DNA from: Planctomycetaceae bacterium | Lineage (GTDB): Bacteria; Planctomycetota; Phycisphaerae; UBA1845; UTPLA1 | DNA length: 64,000 nt | NCBI GenBank assembly: GCA_011525745.1 | Contig: WYBU01000009.1 | Span: forward strand, 62,001 to 126,000 | Reading direction: 5' to 3' | In this document: positions 8,137-16,058 of the stretch, piece by piece | How the letters are laid out: each line of letters starts with the position of its first letter | How positions within the stretch are numbered: the first letter of the stretch is position 1 | Translations under genes and position numbers: made by a program | Notes under the pieces: model-generated | The model's database searches: none | Told to the model about the DNA's origin: nothing | What the model saw: only the letters and a program-made list of their open reading frames with translations

Positions 8137-8166
8137 TTGTACGGCGCAACGCGGCTCGGCTACCAT
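8137..8166 (+). promoter_or_regulatory. Probable gcvH promoter
   Basis: TTGTAC (8137-8142), an 18-nt spacer and TACCAT (8161-8166) lie 50 nt before the gcvH ATG. The leader includes AGGGAG upstream of the start. Confidence 0.45.
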
Positions 8167-8215
8167 GCGCGTCCGCGCCGCTTCCCGCGGCCGGCAATCC
8201 AGGGAGACGATTCGG

Positions 8216-8596
8216 ATGTCCGCGCCGAGCGACCGCAAGTACCTGAAGACGCACGAGTGGCACAAGCTGGAGAACGGACTGGTGACGATCGGCGTCACGC
8301 AGTTCGCCGCCGACGAGCTGACCGACATCACTTACGTCGATCTGCCCAAGATCGGCGCCAAGGTCGCGGCCGGGAAAGCGTTCGGCGTAATCGAGTCGGT
8401 CAAGGCCACCAGCGATCTGATGTGCGGCATCGACGGCGAAGTGGCCGAGATCAACAAGGCGCTGAGCGATCATCCCGAACTGGTCAACAGCGATCCCTTC
8501 AACGCCGGCTGGATGATTCGTGTACGACCGGCCAGCCCCGCGCAGCTCGACGGGCTGCTGTCGGCCGACGCATACGCGAAGCAGTTGGCACATTAG
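8216..8596 (+). CDS. gcvH: Glycine cleavage system H protein
   Basis: This is the 126-residue lipoyl carrier of the glycine cleavage system. It begins with the family start (KYLKTHEWHKLENG). The lipoylated lysine is K63 in FGVIESVKATSDL, followed by GEVAEINKALSDHPELVNSDPF and GWMIRVRP. Length and motif spacing are normal. The start at 8216 has an upstream AGGGAG and matches the family; the extra 17 residues of the longer frame do not. It accepts the aminomethyl group from the P protein and presents it to gcvT encoded just upstream. Confidence 0.96.
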   Translation: MSAPSDRKYLKTHEWHKLENGLVTIGVTQFAADELTDITYVDLPKIGAKVAAGKAFGVIESVKATSDLMCGIDGEVAEINKALSDHPELVNSDPFNAGWMIRVRPASPAQLDGLLSADAYAKQLAH

Positions 8597-8984
8597 GCTC
8601 GCCATCCAGGCGAACGGGCACGACTGGTCGTTTCATCCGAGCCGCGCGGCGAAAGCAAGCGGGGTCCGCGCGCTTCGGGCGCTCAACAGCGATTCCCTCG
8701 CGTATGCGCGCTCCAGGCCTGTCGGCGCACGCTGCGCCCGCGACATAGGTTGAATTGACTCAGCTACTTAAACAGCCTGATCCCGCTCGCTAACGCTTCG
8801 CGGCTCGGAATTGAGTTCGATGCCGGTTCCGCGCCCGCCCGGCGCGACCGGTGCGGCGCGTAGCGGGGCACGACACGGCCGAGCCCTCGCCGAACACATG
8901 AGGCGGAATCGCCAGGCCCACCCCCGGCGAGAGCTTGACCGTGCCACTCTGGTGAAATGTTGTCGCTTATTTCCGTGCGGTTCC
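8597..8984. other. Intergenic repeats, convergent gene ends
   Basis: The gap between gcvH and the minus-strand recR holds an inverted copy of the GAGCCGCGAAGCG repeat (8782-8812) and a related GCCGCGCGGCGAAAGCAAGC motif near 8640. I see no gene and no clear terminator hairpin with a T-run. Confidence 0.55.
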
Positions 8985-9587
8985 CTACATGTCCCGCCGG
9001 CCTTCGATGGCGTCCTTCAAGATCGCGCGATTGGCGTATTCGATCTGCGAGCCGGCCGGCAGGCCGCGGGCCAGTTGCGTGACTTTGACCCCCAGCGGCG
9101 TCAACAGGCTGCGGATGTGAAGCGCCGTGCCCTCGCCTTCCATCGTGGGATTCGTGGCCAGCACGACTTCGTTCACGCCGCCGGCCTTGACGCGCTCGAC
9201 CAGCGCGTCGATGGTCAGATCGCCCGGCTCGACGCCGTCGAGCGGCGCGATGTGGCCGAGCAGCACGTGGTACAGCCCGCGAATCAGGCCCGTGTCTTCG
9301 AGCAGCAGCAGGTCCTTAGGCTGCTCGACGACGAAGATGGCAGACGGGTCGCGGCGCGGATCGGCGCAGATCGGGCAGGGATCGGTCTGCGTGAGGTTGT
9401 AACAAACGCGGCAGTGGCGGACGTTCTGCTTGACGTCGGCGATGGCGCGGGCCAGGGCCAGCGCTTCCTCTTTCTCGGACTTGAGGACGTGGAACGCCAG
9501 CCGCTCGGCACTGCGCGGGCCGATGCCGGGAAGCTTTTCGAACTCCTGCATGAGGCGCGTCAGGGCTTCGGGCGTGGCTTGGGACAT
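8985..9587 (-). CDS. recR: Recombination mediator RecR
   Basis: The 200-residue protein acts with RecO/RecF to load RecA at gaps. The N-terminal helix-hairpin-helix (KLPGIGPRSAERLAFHVL) is followed by a C4 zinc site (C59, C62, C71, C74 in CRVCYNLTQTDPCPIC) and a Toprim domain starting AIFVVEQPKDLLLLEDTG, then VVLATNPTMEGEGTA and VTQLARGLPAGSQIEY. Length is exactly that of the family. It is the last gene of the dnaX-ybaB-recR set on this strand, the arrangement common in many bacteria, though here a two-hairpin repeat separates it from ybaB. Confidence 0.96.
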   Translation of the reverse strand: MSQATPEALTRLMQEFEKLPGIGPRSAERLAFHVLKSEKEEALALARAIADVKQNVRHCRVCYNLTQTDPCPICADPRRDPSAIFVVEQPKDLLLLEDTGLIRGLYHVLLGHIAPLDGVEPGDLTIDALVERVKAGGVNEVVLATNPTMEGEGTALHIRSLLTPLGVKVTQLARGLPAGSQIEYANRAILKDAIEGRRDM

Positions 9588-9630
9588 GTTGGATTCTGAA
9601 TCGCGGGCCTCGGGCGGTCGGTTGCGTCGG

Positions 9631-9681
9631 CGGGAAAGGATTCCCGCGAACTGTTGGTGCGAGATAGGAATCTCGCACCAG
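9631..9681. repeat. Two-hairpin palindromic element (copy 2)
   Basis: Hairpin one (9631-9646, arms CGGGAA/TTCCCG), a 9-nt spacer, and hairpin two (9656-9679, arms GGTGCGAGAT/ATCTCGCACC, AGGA loop). The design is identical to 330-378. It sits between ybaB and recR in a co-directional operon, so it lies in the transcript. Confidence 0.82.
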
Positions 9682-9710
9682 CGTCATGCGCACCGGCGAA
9701 GCGCGCGGGT

Positions 9711-10055
9711 CTACGATTTCCCGCCCAGCATGGCGTTCAGCCCCGGCAGATTGAGACCGGCGGTAATCTGGGCCATCTCCGCCTGGGCGGCTTCCTGCGA
9801 TTTCTTAACGGCCGCGTTCACGGCGGCACGGATCAGTTCCTCGAGCGTTTCGATGTCGCCGGGCGTGACCGCCTCGGGCCGGATCTTGACGGCCAGCACC
9901 TCGCCGCGGCCGTTGACGCGGACGGTCACGTCACCCGCGCCGGCGTCGGCTTCGTGGGTGCGTTTGGCCAGTTCTTCCTGGAGCGTCTTCATCCGCTCCT
10001 TCATTTGCGACGCCTGCTTGAACAGGCCCGCGATGTCGCCGAGTGTTCCGAACAT
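9711..10055 (-). CDS. ybaB: YbaB/EbfC family nucleoid-associated protein
   Basis: The 114-residue protein is of the small DNA-binding YbaB/EbfC family, which forms tweezer-like dimers. MFGTLGDIAGLFKQASQMKE and KTLQEELAKRTHEADAG match the N-terminal helix; VTVRVNGRGEVLAVKIRPEAV is the conserved beta region; the tail NAMLGGKS resembles family C-termini. An AGGGAA sequence precedes the ATG. It lies between dnaX and recR, its usual place. Confidence 0.93.
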   Translation of the reverse strand: MFGTLGDIAGLFKQASQMKERMKTLQEELAKRTHEADAGAGDVTVRVNGRGEVLAVKIRPEAVTPGDIETLEELIRAAVNAAVKKSQEAAQAEMAQITAGLNLPGLNAMLGGKS

Positions 10056-10339
10056 TGGGGGTTCCCTGGGTTGATAAAAAACCGCGAATCAGCGTTTCGG
10101 CCCGGATCATAGGCGCCATTCCGCGCGGCACGGGCTTATGGCGCGTGTCGGGACCGTTCCATTGGGTTACCCCCGCGCAGGCGGGGGTCCGGTGATTGCC
10201 GACCGGGTCCTGGATTCCCGCCTGCGCGGGAATGACGCGGGTATCCGGCTGTTGCCGGCACACGGTGTGTTCATCACGCCCCGGTTACAACGGTCGACCA
10301 CAGCGCCGGCGCCGGCGGCTGGGTACGCGTCGCCGCGCC
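10056..10339. other. Repeat-filled gap between dnaX and ybaB
   Basis: Two palindromes stand out: one of the form ACCCCCGCGCAGGCGGGGGT at about 10162-10182 and GATTCCCGCCTGCGCGGGAA at about 10215-10234. The second recurs near 42087. Such elements inside a normally tight operon may change the ratio of its products. There is no gene. Confidence 0.6.
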
Positions 10340-11929
10340 TCACGGGCGATGCAAATCCGTGTCCTCCAACCGCTTGATGTTCACCAATTGCCCTTCAAAA
10401 AGCTCCATCGCCTGGCGCACCATCGGCTCGGTCATCATCGCCTTGACTTCCTCGGTGCGCGGCCGGCCGGCGATGTTGAGGGCGGGCGGCGCGGCGTTGC
10501 GCGATTCGGGTGCGACGGCCGGAACTGCCACCGGTCGATGATCAGCGGGGATCGGCGCGATGGGCATCGGCTCATCGGCGTCCGCCGCTGACGCGACCGC
10601 GTCAGTCAGTTGCGGCTCTTTTTTTTTTGACGCCGGCGGCAATGCGACGCTGCTTCGAGCGGCGCCGGCGGCGACACGGCCGGCGTCGTCGGAACTTGTC
10701 GCGCCGGCGGCGAGCGTTGTCCCCGGGCTGGCGCCCGGGGTTCTGACAGCCGGTGTGGCTCCGGGGATTGTGCCGGCGGTTCTGACCGGAGCGGCGCCTT
10801 CCAGCCGCGACAGCAGCGCTTCGATCGAGGCGAACTTCGCGGTGTCGGCCAGGCGCACGAGGGCCGCTTCAATCAACGCGCGGCTCGATCCGCTGTAGCG
10901 CGTGGCGCGGCGCAGCTCTTCTATCACCGAGATCATGAACACATACGCCGGCGGCTCGAAGCGTTGCGCCTGCTCGGACATCCTGGCGCGAACGGTGGCC
11001 GGCACGTCGATCAGCTCGGTCTCGGCGCCGCAGACGCGCAGCATCATCAGATCGCGCAAGTGCGACACGACCGCCGCACACCACTGATCGGCCGCCTGAC
11101 CGCCGCTGAGTCCGTGATCGGCGGCGGCCAGCGCCCCGGCCGGATCGCTCGCGGCCAGACAATCAATGACGGCGGCGATGCGCTCATCGTGCGGAACCGG
11201 CAGGAATTCGTCGACGATCTCGGCTGTGAGCTTGCCCTCGCTGACCGACAGGAGCTGATCGAGCATCGACACGCCGTCGCGCAGCGAGCCGTTGGCCAAC
11301 CGCGCGACGCGCCGCAGGGCGGCCGAATCGGCCTTGACCTTTTCGCTCTTGCAGATGAAGGCCAGCCGATCGGCGATGAGATCGGCGGTGATGGGTCTGA
11401 AGTCGAATCGCTGGCAGCGGCTCTGGATCGTGGCGGGGACCTTCTGCGGATCGGTGGTGGCGAGGATGAACTTGACGTGACCGGGCGGCTCTTCGAGCGT
11501 CTTCAACAGGGCGTTGAAGGCGTTGGACGAGAGCATGTGAACTTCGTCGATGATGTAGATTCTGTAACGACCGCGGGCGGGCATGTAGATGGCGTTACCG
11601 CGCAGCTCGCGGATGTCGTCGACGCCGGTGTTGCTGGCCGCGTCGATTTCGATCACGTCAATGTCCTCGCCGCGGGCCACGTTCACGCACGATTCGCATT
11701 CTTCGCACGGTTGCGTCGTGGGGGCGTCGGCCTTCAGGCAGTTGAGGCACTTGGCGAGAATGCGGGCCATCGAGGTTTTGCCCGTGCCGCGCGTGCCGCA
11801 GAAGAGGTAGCCATGATGCACGCGGCTGGACTGAATGGCGTTCTTCAGCGTCGTCGTGACGGCGGATTGACCGATGACCTCGTCGAAATTCTGCGAACGG
11901 TATTTGCGAGCGAGTACGGTGTAGGACAT
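10340..11929 (-). CDS. dnaX: DNA polymerase III tau/gamma subunit
   Basis: This 529-residue clamp-loader ATPase has MSYTVLARKYRSQNFDEVIGQ at the start, Walker A GTRGTGKT (45-52), zinc cysteines C61, C64, C75, C78 and C81, Walker B IIDEVHML (126-133), and the sensor/SRC region LATTDPQKVPATIQSRCQRF. Domain III (RSGS-like GSSRALIEAALVRLA) ends near 370. A proline/alanine/threonine-rich linker follows and includes a GC palindrome repeat (about 10730-10749). Three consecutive lysine codons (435-437) come from an A10 run; slippage there would end the protein within about six codons and yield gamma. The C-terminal tau tail is short. It is the first gene of the dnaX-ybaB-recR set, downstream of the SRP RNA gene. 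Confidence 0.96.
   Translation of the reverse strand: MSYTVLARKYRSQNFDEVIGQSAVTTTLKNAIQSSRVHHGYLFCGTRGTGKTSMARILAKCLNCLKADAPTTQPCEECESCVNVARGEDIDVIEIDAASNTGVDDIRELRGNAIYMPARGRYRIYIIDEVHMLSSNAFNALLKTLEEPPGHVKFILATTDPQKVPATIQSRCQRFDFRPITADLIADRLAFICKSEKVKADSAALRRVARLANGSLRDGVSMLDQLLSVSEGKLTAEIVDEFLPVPHDERIAAVIDCLAASDPAGALAAADHGLSGGQAADQWCAAVVSHLRDLMMLRVCGAETELIDVPATVRARMSEQAQRFEPPAYVFMISVIEELRRATRYSGSSRALIEAALVRLADTAKFASIEALLSRLEGAAPVRTAGTIPGATPAVRTPGASPGTTLAAGATSSDDAGRVAAGAARSSVALPPASKKKEPQLTDAVASAADADEPMPIAPIPADHRPVAVPAVAPESRNAAPPALNIAGRPRTEEVKAMMTEPMVRQAMELFEGQLVNIKRLEDTDLHRP
10588..10628 (-). promoter_or_regulatory. dnaX A10 slippage site and hairpin
   Basis: On the coding strand a run of ten A (10628 down to 10619) reads TCA AAA AAA AAA GAG in frame. 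One base gained or a -1 shift leads to TGA after five codons (R-A-A-T-D); one base lost leads to TGA after S-R-N. Thirteen nt after the run, CTGACGC and GCGTCAG (10605-10588) form a 7-bp stem with a GGTC loop. A-runs of this kind drive transcriptional slippage or -1 frameshifting in known dnaX genes (Thermus thermophilus, Escherichia coli). Function here is inferred. Confidence 0.75.
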
Positions 11930-12011
11930 GGTCGTGGGTCTTACGGGTTATCCCGAGGGTCTGGCCGGCTGAGTCCGCCGGGCGAAATCCACAGGTCGCG
12001 GTTCATGCGCC

Positions 12012-12143
12012 GGCGCGCCCTCGACAAACGGCCCGGAGACCCACGGCACAGACGGCCACACTGGTGGGCTGCTCTGTTTCCAGCCTGACCCGTTGCCGGC
12101 GGGTCGCCTTGCATGGGGCCGGACCGTTTGTCGAAAGCGCGCC
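12012..12143 (-). ncRNA. ffs: Signal recognition particle RNA (small/4.5S type)
   Basis: The minus strand contains the conserved domain IV: GGGTCAGG, then CTG GAAA CAG (a GNRA tetraloop), then AGCAGCCC, giving a stem with the symmetric UCAGG/AGCAG internal loop bound by Ffh. The flanks pair over a long helix: GGCGCGCTTTCGACAAACGG on the 5' side (12143 downward) with CCGTTTGTCGAGGGCGCGCC on the 3' side (12031-12012), mostly Watson-Crick with a few G-U pairs. The RNA is about 132 nt and lies upstream of dnaX, a frequent neighbour of ffs. A TATAAT box lies upstream. The ends are set from pairing and are approximate. Confidence 0.85.
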
Positions 12144-12173
12144 ACGGCGCGCGAACAAATCTGAGCGAGCGGC

Positions 12174-12203
12174 ATTATAGCGAAGGAAACGTTGAAACGT
12201 CGA
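12174..12203 (-). promoter_or_regulatory. Probable SRP RNA promoter
   Basis: Read on the minus strand, TCGACG (12203-12198), an 18-nt spacer and a perfect TATAAT (12179-12174) would start transcription near 12167, about 24 nt before the predicted long SRP helix. The -35 falls within a stretch of the TTTCGACGTTTCAACG type that also occurs in other gaps here. Confidence 0.55.
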
Positions 12204-12374
12204 AACGTCAAAGCAAAGGCACGCAGGCACGTAGGGAAGAAGGGAAGCGACGGGGCGGAGAAGCGAAGATGGGGGAACGCGGAGCGACTTGTACAACGAG
12301 CATACGGTCCGCGGCTGGGTCGAAGACGAGAGCGACCTGCGATGCGCTTTCTTGATCGCCTATCGACCAGCGAC
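12204..12374. other. Gap downstream of the transglutaminase gene
   Basis: This low-complexity stretch has AAGGCACGCAGGCACGTAGG-like sequence, related to the 8-bp tandem found inside valS. No gene or terminator was identified. Confidence 0.45.
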
Positions 12375-14798
12375 TCACGCTTGCACCGAAAACCGTCCGC
12401 GATCGCGGAGGTTTTCGAGCAGTTCCGAAATGCGGCGGCGGCGGTCGGGGTCGAAGCGCGCGGCGCCGTACTGCGCCTCATAGAACCAGTCGGTCAGTTG
12501 CACCACGGCCGACAGGTCGGGCCGCTCCGCGGCGATGCGGCGTGCGAACTCGCGCGGTGTCAGCTCGGGCGGCTTGTTCAGTCCCTGCCGCGCCAGCAGG
12601 ATCAGCAGCCGGTCGTAGTAGCGCGCGTCGGGATGGCGCGTCAGGCTGCGGCGGCCGCGCCGCACGCGCGGGACGAATTCGTGTACGATCAGCAGCGCCA
12701 TCCACGCGGCGCGCAACACCAGCACGACCAGCAGCAGAAGCAGCAGCGCCACGAACCAGTAAAGCAGCCGCTGGCTGAACGTGAAGATCGACGGTCCCAG
12801 CAGCAACTCACGCAGCCGCGTCCGCAGGTCGCCGCCGCCCTCGTCGCGGCCGGTGATCTGCCGCCACCATTTCGTGATGGCGTTCCACAGCTCTTCGCGA
12901 TGGGCGGCTTCGAACGAAACGATGAGATTGGCCCATTCGAACTGCACGAAGTCATACCAGGCCCGCATGGTCGCGAGCCAGGGACGCTGCGACCGGCGCG
13001 TCTCGTCGCCGGCGTCGGGAGTCGGATCGAAATCGGTCCAGCCGCGGCCGGGCAGCAGCACCTCGACCCAGGCGTGGGCGTCTTTCTTCCGCACGCGGTA
13101 GAACTGGCCGGCCTCGTTGAACTCCGCGGCGCGATAGCCGGTCGCCAGACGGGCCTCGATCCCGACCGCCTGACACATCAGCGTCATGGCGGAAGCGAAG
13201 TGGGCGCAGTAACCGCGGCGCGTGACGGTGAGGAATTCCTCGATCGTCGGCATGCGGCCGGTGGGCGTTTCGCGCGGATCGGTCGTGCCGCGCGGATCGC
13301 GCGAGTAACTGAACCGGCTGGAGCGCAAAAACGCCTCGATGGCCTCGGCCGCGGCGGCGTGTCGCTCGGGCGGCAGCGGCGCCGCGTCGGCGCCGGCGAC
13401 GCGGGCAGCCAGCAGATGAATCGTGTCAGAAATATCCGACGTCGGCGGGAGGCGCGATTCGCCGCCGTCGGGCGGCGCGGCGCGGCGGCCCAGCGGGCCG
13501 GCGCCGCGTCCGGCGCGGGCGGTTTCTCGCGCGGTGCGCTCGGCCCGCGCGGACGCCTCCATCAACTCGAACAGCTCGGGCGTCACGCGATGGGCCGAGA
13601 TCACGCGGTAATACAACGCCCCGCGCGGCGCCTGGCTGAGCTTGAGCGACTGATCCGAATTGTCGAATTCCACCCGCTCCAGGTCGGGCGACGTGATCGC
13701 CGCCGCCGGATACACCGCGAACAGGTACGGTTCGCCGTCGCGCACGCCGTCGAGCCACACGTCCTGCTCGAGCTGATTGGCCGAATCGAGCGATTCAAAC
13801 CATCGCTCCAGGGCGCACGGCTGTGTGCGGCGCTCGACGTCCAGGCTGCGGGCCAGGCGGCGCGGCCGGTGGAACCATCGGCCCGCGCGAAACTGCCCGA
13901 ATGTCGTGCCGCGCAGGTAAACGGGGCGGTCCTCGCTGCCGACCGGCCGCCCAGCCAGCCGCAGGCGCAGCCGCAGGACCGGCTCTTCGCTTTCGATGAT
14001 CGGCCCCAGATCGTTCAGCGACACGTGCGTTGTGTAGCCGGAAAGCGACGGCGGAACGCGCAGCTCGAACTGCGTACGAAAGACGTTGCGCGGCACCGTC
14101 AGAAACAGGATGCAGATGATCAGCAGCATGACCAGCGCATAGCCGATGCAAACGAGACGCACCGGCGCGGCGCCGGCGGCCGGCGGCTGAATGCCCGCGA
14201 CCTGCGCCCAGCGCATCAGGGCGGGATTCCGCATGTTCCAGGCGTGGCGATCGACGTCGTCCTGCTCGATCAGCAGCCGGAACCGCGCCAGCCAGCCGAC
14301 GCCCAGCGTCAGATAGAGAATCAGCACGAGGCCGAAGACGATATTGGCGCTGATCATCGCGCCGATGACCAGCAGCACGGTGGCGATGACCAGTACGACG
14401 AGCCGGTCGCGCGGCTCGGCCAGTTCGAGGAACTTCGCCGCGCCCAGGGCCATGACGAGGTGGCCCAGCGCCAGCACGGGAATCTGCCGGAACAGAATGA
14501 ACTCGCAGAAGACGTAACTCATCGCGAGAAACACCAGACCGCGGCTGAGGACGCGGTTGCGGCCGGGCCGCCGGGGCGTGGGCGGGCACAACGCCCCGCG
14601 GACGCCGGCCAGCAGCGCGACGCCCAGAAAGACCAGCGCCTGCCCGCGGAAGTCGAGATCGCTCGACAGTTCGGCCAGCACGACTGGCAGCATTGCGGCG
14701 ATCGTCAGCGCAACCAGCGCCGCGTCGTGACGGCGGAGCCTGCGACCGCGCGAATGCGCGTCGGCGTCGGCCGGTAAGCCGGGCGTTGCCGTCGTCAT
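12375..14798 (-). CDS. DUF3488 and transglutaminase domain membrane protein
   Basis: The 807-residue protein starts at 14798, overlapping the stop of the preceding gene as ATGA; the long upstream extension of the frame is a shadow of that gene. The N-terminal third has several membrane helices (LVALTIAAMLPVVL, LVFLAMSYVFCEFILF, LVVLVIATVLLVIGAM, ALVMLLIICILFLTV). A periplasmic transglutaminase-like domain follows with the catalytic triad in RRGYCAHFASAMTLMCQ, KKDAHAWVEVLLPGRG and WTDFDPTPD. One more helix (LLYWFVALLLLLLVVLVL) and a cytoplasmic C-terminal domain end it. Proteins of this type commonly accompany MoxR ATPases and DUF58 proteins; their substrate is mostly unknown. Confidence 0.9.
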   Translation of the reverse strand: MTTATPGLPADADAHSRGRRLRRHDAALVALTIAAMLPVVLAELSSDLDFRGQALVFLGVALLAGVRGALCPPTPRRPGRNRVLSRGLVFLAMSYVFCEFILFRQIPVLALGHLVMALGAAKFLELAEPRDRLVVLVIATVLLVIGAMISANIVFGLVLILYLTLGVGWLARFRLLIEQDDVDRHAWNMRNPALMRWAQVAGIQPPAAGAAPVRLVCIGYALVMLLIICILFLTVPRNVFRTQFELRVPPSLSGYTTHVSLNDLGPIIESEEPVLRLRLRLAGRPVGSEDRPVYLRGTTFGQFRAGRWFHRPRRLARSLDVERRTQPCALERWFESLDSANQLEQDVWLDGVRDGEPYLFAVYPAAAITSPDLERVEFDNSDQSLKLSQAPRGALYYRVISAHRVTPELFELMEASARAERTARETARAGRGAGPLGRRAAPPDGGESRLPPTSDISDTIHLLAARVAGADAAPLPPERHAAAAEAIEAFLRSSRFSYSRDPRGTTDPRETPTGRMPTIEEFLTVTRRGYCAHFASAMTLMCQAVGIEARLATGYRAAEFNEAGQFYRVRKKDAHAWVEVLLPGRGWTDFDPTPDAGDETRRSQRPWLATMRAWYDFVQFEWANLIVSFEAAHREELWNAITKWWRQITGRDEGGGDLRTRLRELLLGPSIFTFSQRLLYWFVALLLLLLVVLVLRAAWMALLIVHEFVPRVRRGRRSLTRHPDARYYDRLLILLARQGLNKPPELTPREFARRIAAERPDLSAVVQLTDWFYEAQYGAARFDPDRRRRISELLENLRDRGRFSVQA

Positions 14799-16042
14799 GC
14801 GGCATTCCCCATCGCCGCCACCGCGGCCATGACGCGCGCCGTCGGCGACGCCATCTGCGCGCGGGGCGCATAGAGCGAATCGAACGCGCCGGCGCCCGGC
14901 ATCAACAGCGACACGGGGCCGACGTGCGCCGTCAACCAGTTGCTCGCGCGCGTCACCGCGGGGTCCAGAACGGACGTGAACAGCAGACACGAGCCGCGCC
15001 AGCGCGACGGCCAGTTCATGCGGCCGAGGCAGACATCGAGCGGATCGGTCGTGTTGGCGGCGCGCTGTGCCAGCTCGCGCAGCAGGCGTCCGCGCAGCTC
15101 GCGTCCCGAGCCGGGCGGGCTGACGAGCACCGGCTCGCCGTTGACGATCAGGCCGATCTTGCCGCCGCGTTCCAGCACGTCGCAGACGACGGTCGCGACG
15201 CAACTGATGACCGTTTCGAGCCGGTCCTGCATCACGTCGTTCGGTTGAGGCAGGTGCGTATTCAGCACGCACCAGAGTTGGCGTAGGCGCGGCCGGGCCA
15301 TTTCGCGCACGTAAATCTGCCCGGTCCGTGCCGAGCGCCGCCAGTGGATGCGCTTGGGGTTGTCGCCCGGCCGATAGGGCCGCAGGCCGTGAAAGACTTC
15401 GTCACCGCCGGGTCGAGTGGCGTGGCCGTCGCCCTCGCCGGAGGTTTCGATGCCGCGCGAGGCGTCCCACACGGCCCTGCGCAGAACGCCCAGCGCGGGA
15501 AACACGATCGTCTCCCCGCGCATGCTCAGCGTCAGGCGCTTGAGAAAAAAACCGAACGGAAAGCGCGTCTCGACGATCAGCGGATCGAAGCGCAGCCGGC
15601 CGCGCTGCGGCCAGACCACGGGGGTCGAAATCACGATGTCGCCGCCGGCCGGCAGGGCGGGAACGAAGGACTCGACGACGTAGGTGCGGCCGGTGGCGGA
15701 GGAGGTGACGAAGTCGCGCAGGCGCAGGCCGTACACGCCGCTGAAGCGGCGGTCATTCCGCAGGCGGTATTTAATAACGTGCGGCGCTCCGGCCGAGACG
15801 GAGTCGGACAAGACGCGCTGCACGGTCAAGCGGCGCAGCGACCACCAGCCCGCGCCGAAATTGACGGCCAGCGCGCCGACGAACATGCCCAGGACGATGA
15901 TCAGCAGATTGGCGCTGGGTTGCAGCGCGACCATGGCGGTGACGGCGACGGAAGCGGCGAAGAGGATTCCGGCGGGCGTGGGGCGCGGGAATTCGCCGCG
16001 CCGGACGGTGTCGTCGACTTGTGGGCGGCGCGTGACGCGCAT
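14795..16042 (-). CDS. DUF58 domain protein
   Basis: The 415-residue protein has two N-terminal membrane helices (AGILFAASVAVTAMVALQP, NLLIIVLGMFVGALAVNFG), a beta-rich region, and the DUF58 signature LRPYRPGDNPKRIHWRRSAR at about 235-254, followed by a von Willebrand A-like part. In well-studied cases DUF58 proteins work with MoxR-type AAA ATPases in assembly or maturation of envelope or enzyme complexes. It overlaps the transglutaminase gene by 4 nt and follows moxR by 16 nt, so the three are one operon. Confidence 0.92.
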   Translation of the reverse strand: MRVTRRPQVDDTVRRGEFPRPTPAGILFAASVAVTAMVALQPSANLLIIVLGMFVGALAVNFGAGWWSLRRLTVQRVLSDSVSAGAPHVIKYRLRNDRRFSGVYGLRLRDFVTSSATGRTYVVESFVPALPAGGDIVISTPVVWPQRGRLRFDPLIVETRFPFGFFLKRLTLSMRGETIVFPALGVLRRAVWDASRGIETSGEGDGHATRPGGDEVFHGLRPYRPGDNPKRIHWRRSARTGQIYVREMARPRLRQLWCVLNTHLPQPNDVMQDRLETVISCVATVVCDVLERGGKIGLIVNGEPVLVSPPGSGRELRGRLLRELAQRAANTTDPLDVCLGRMNWPSRWRGSCLLFTSVLDPAVTRASNWLTAHVGPVSLLMPGAGAFDSLYAPRAQMASPTARVMAAVAAMGNAA

Positions 16043-16058
16043 GGGGCGGCCCTTGAAA

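Noticed and set aside
12192-14777. 861-residue plus-strand frame opposite the transglutaminase gene
   Set aside because: It is antisense to a clear domain protein, rich in Arg/Gln/His as expected for a high-GC shadow.
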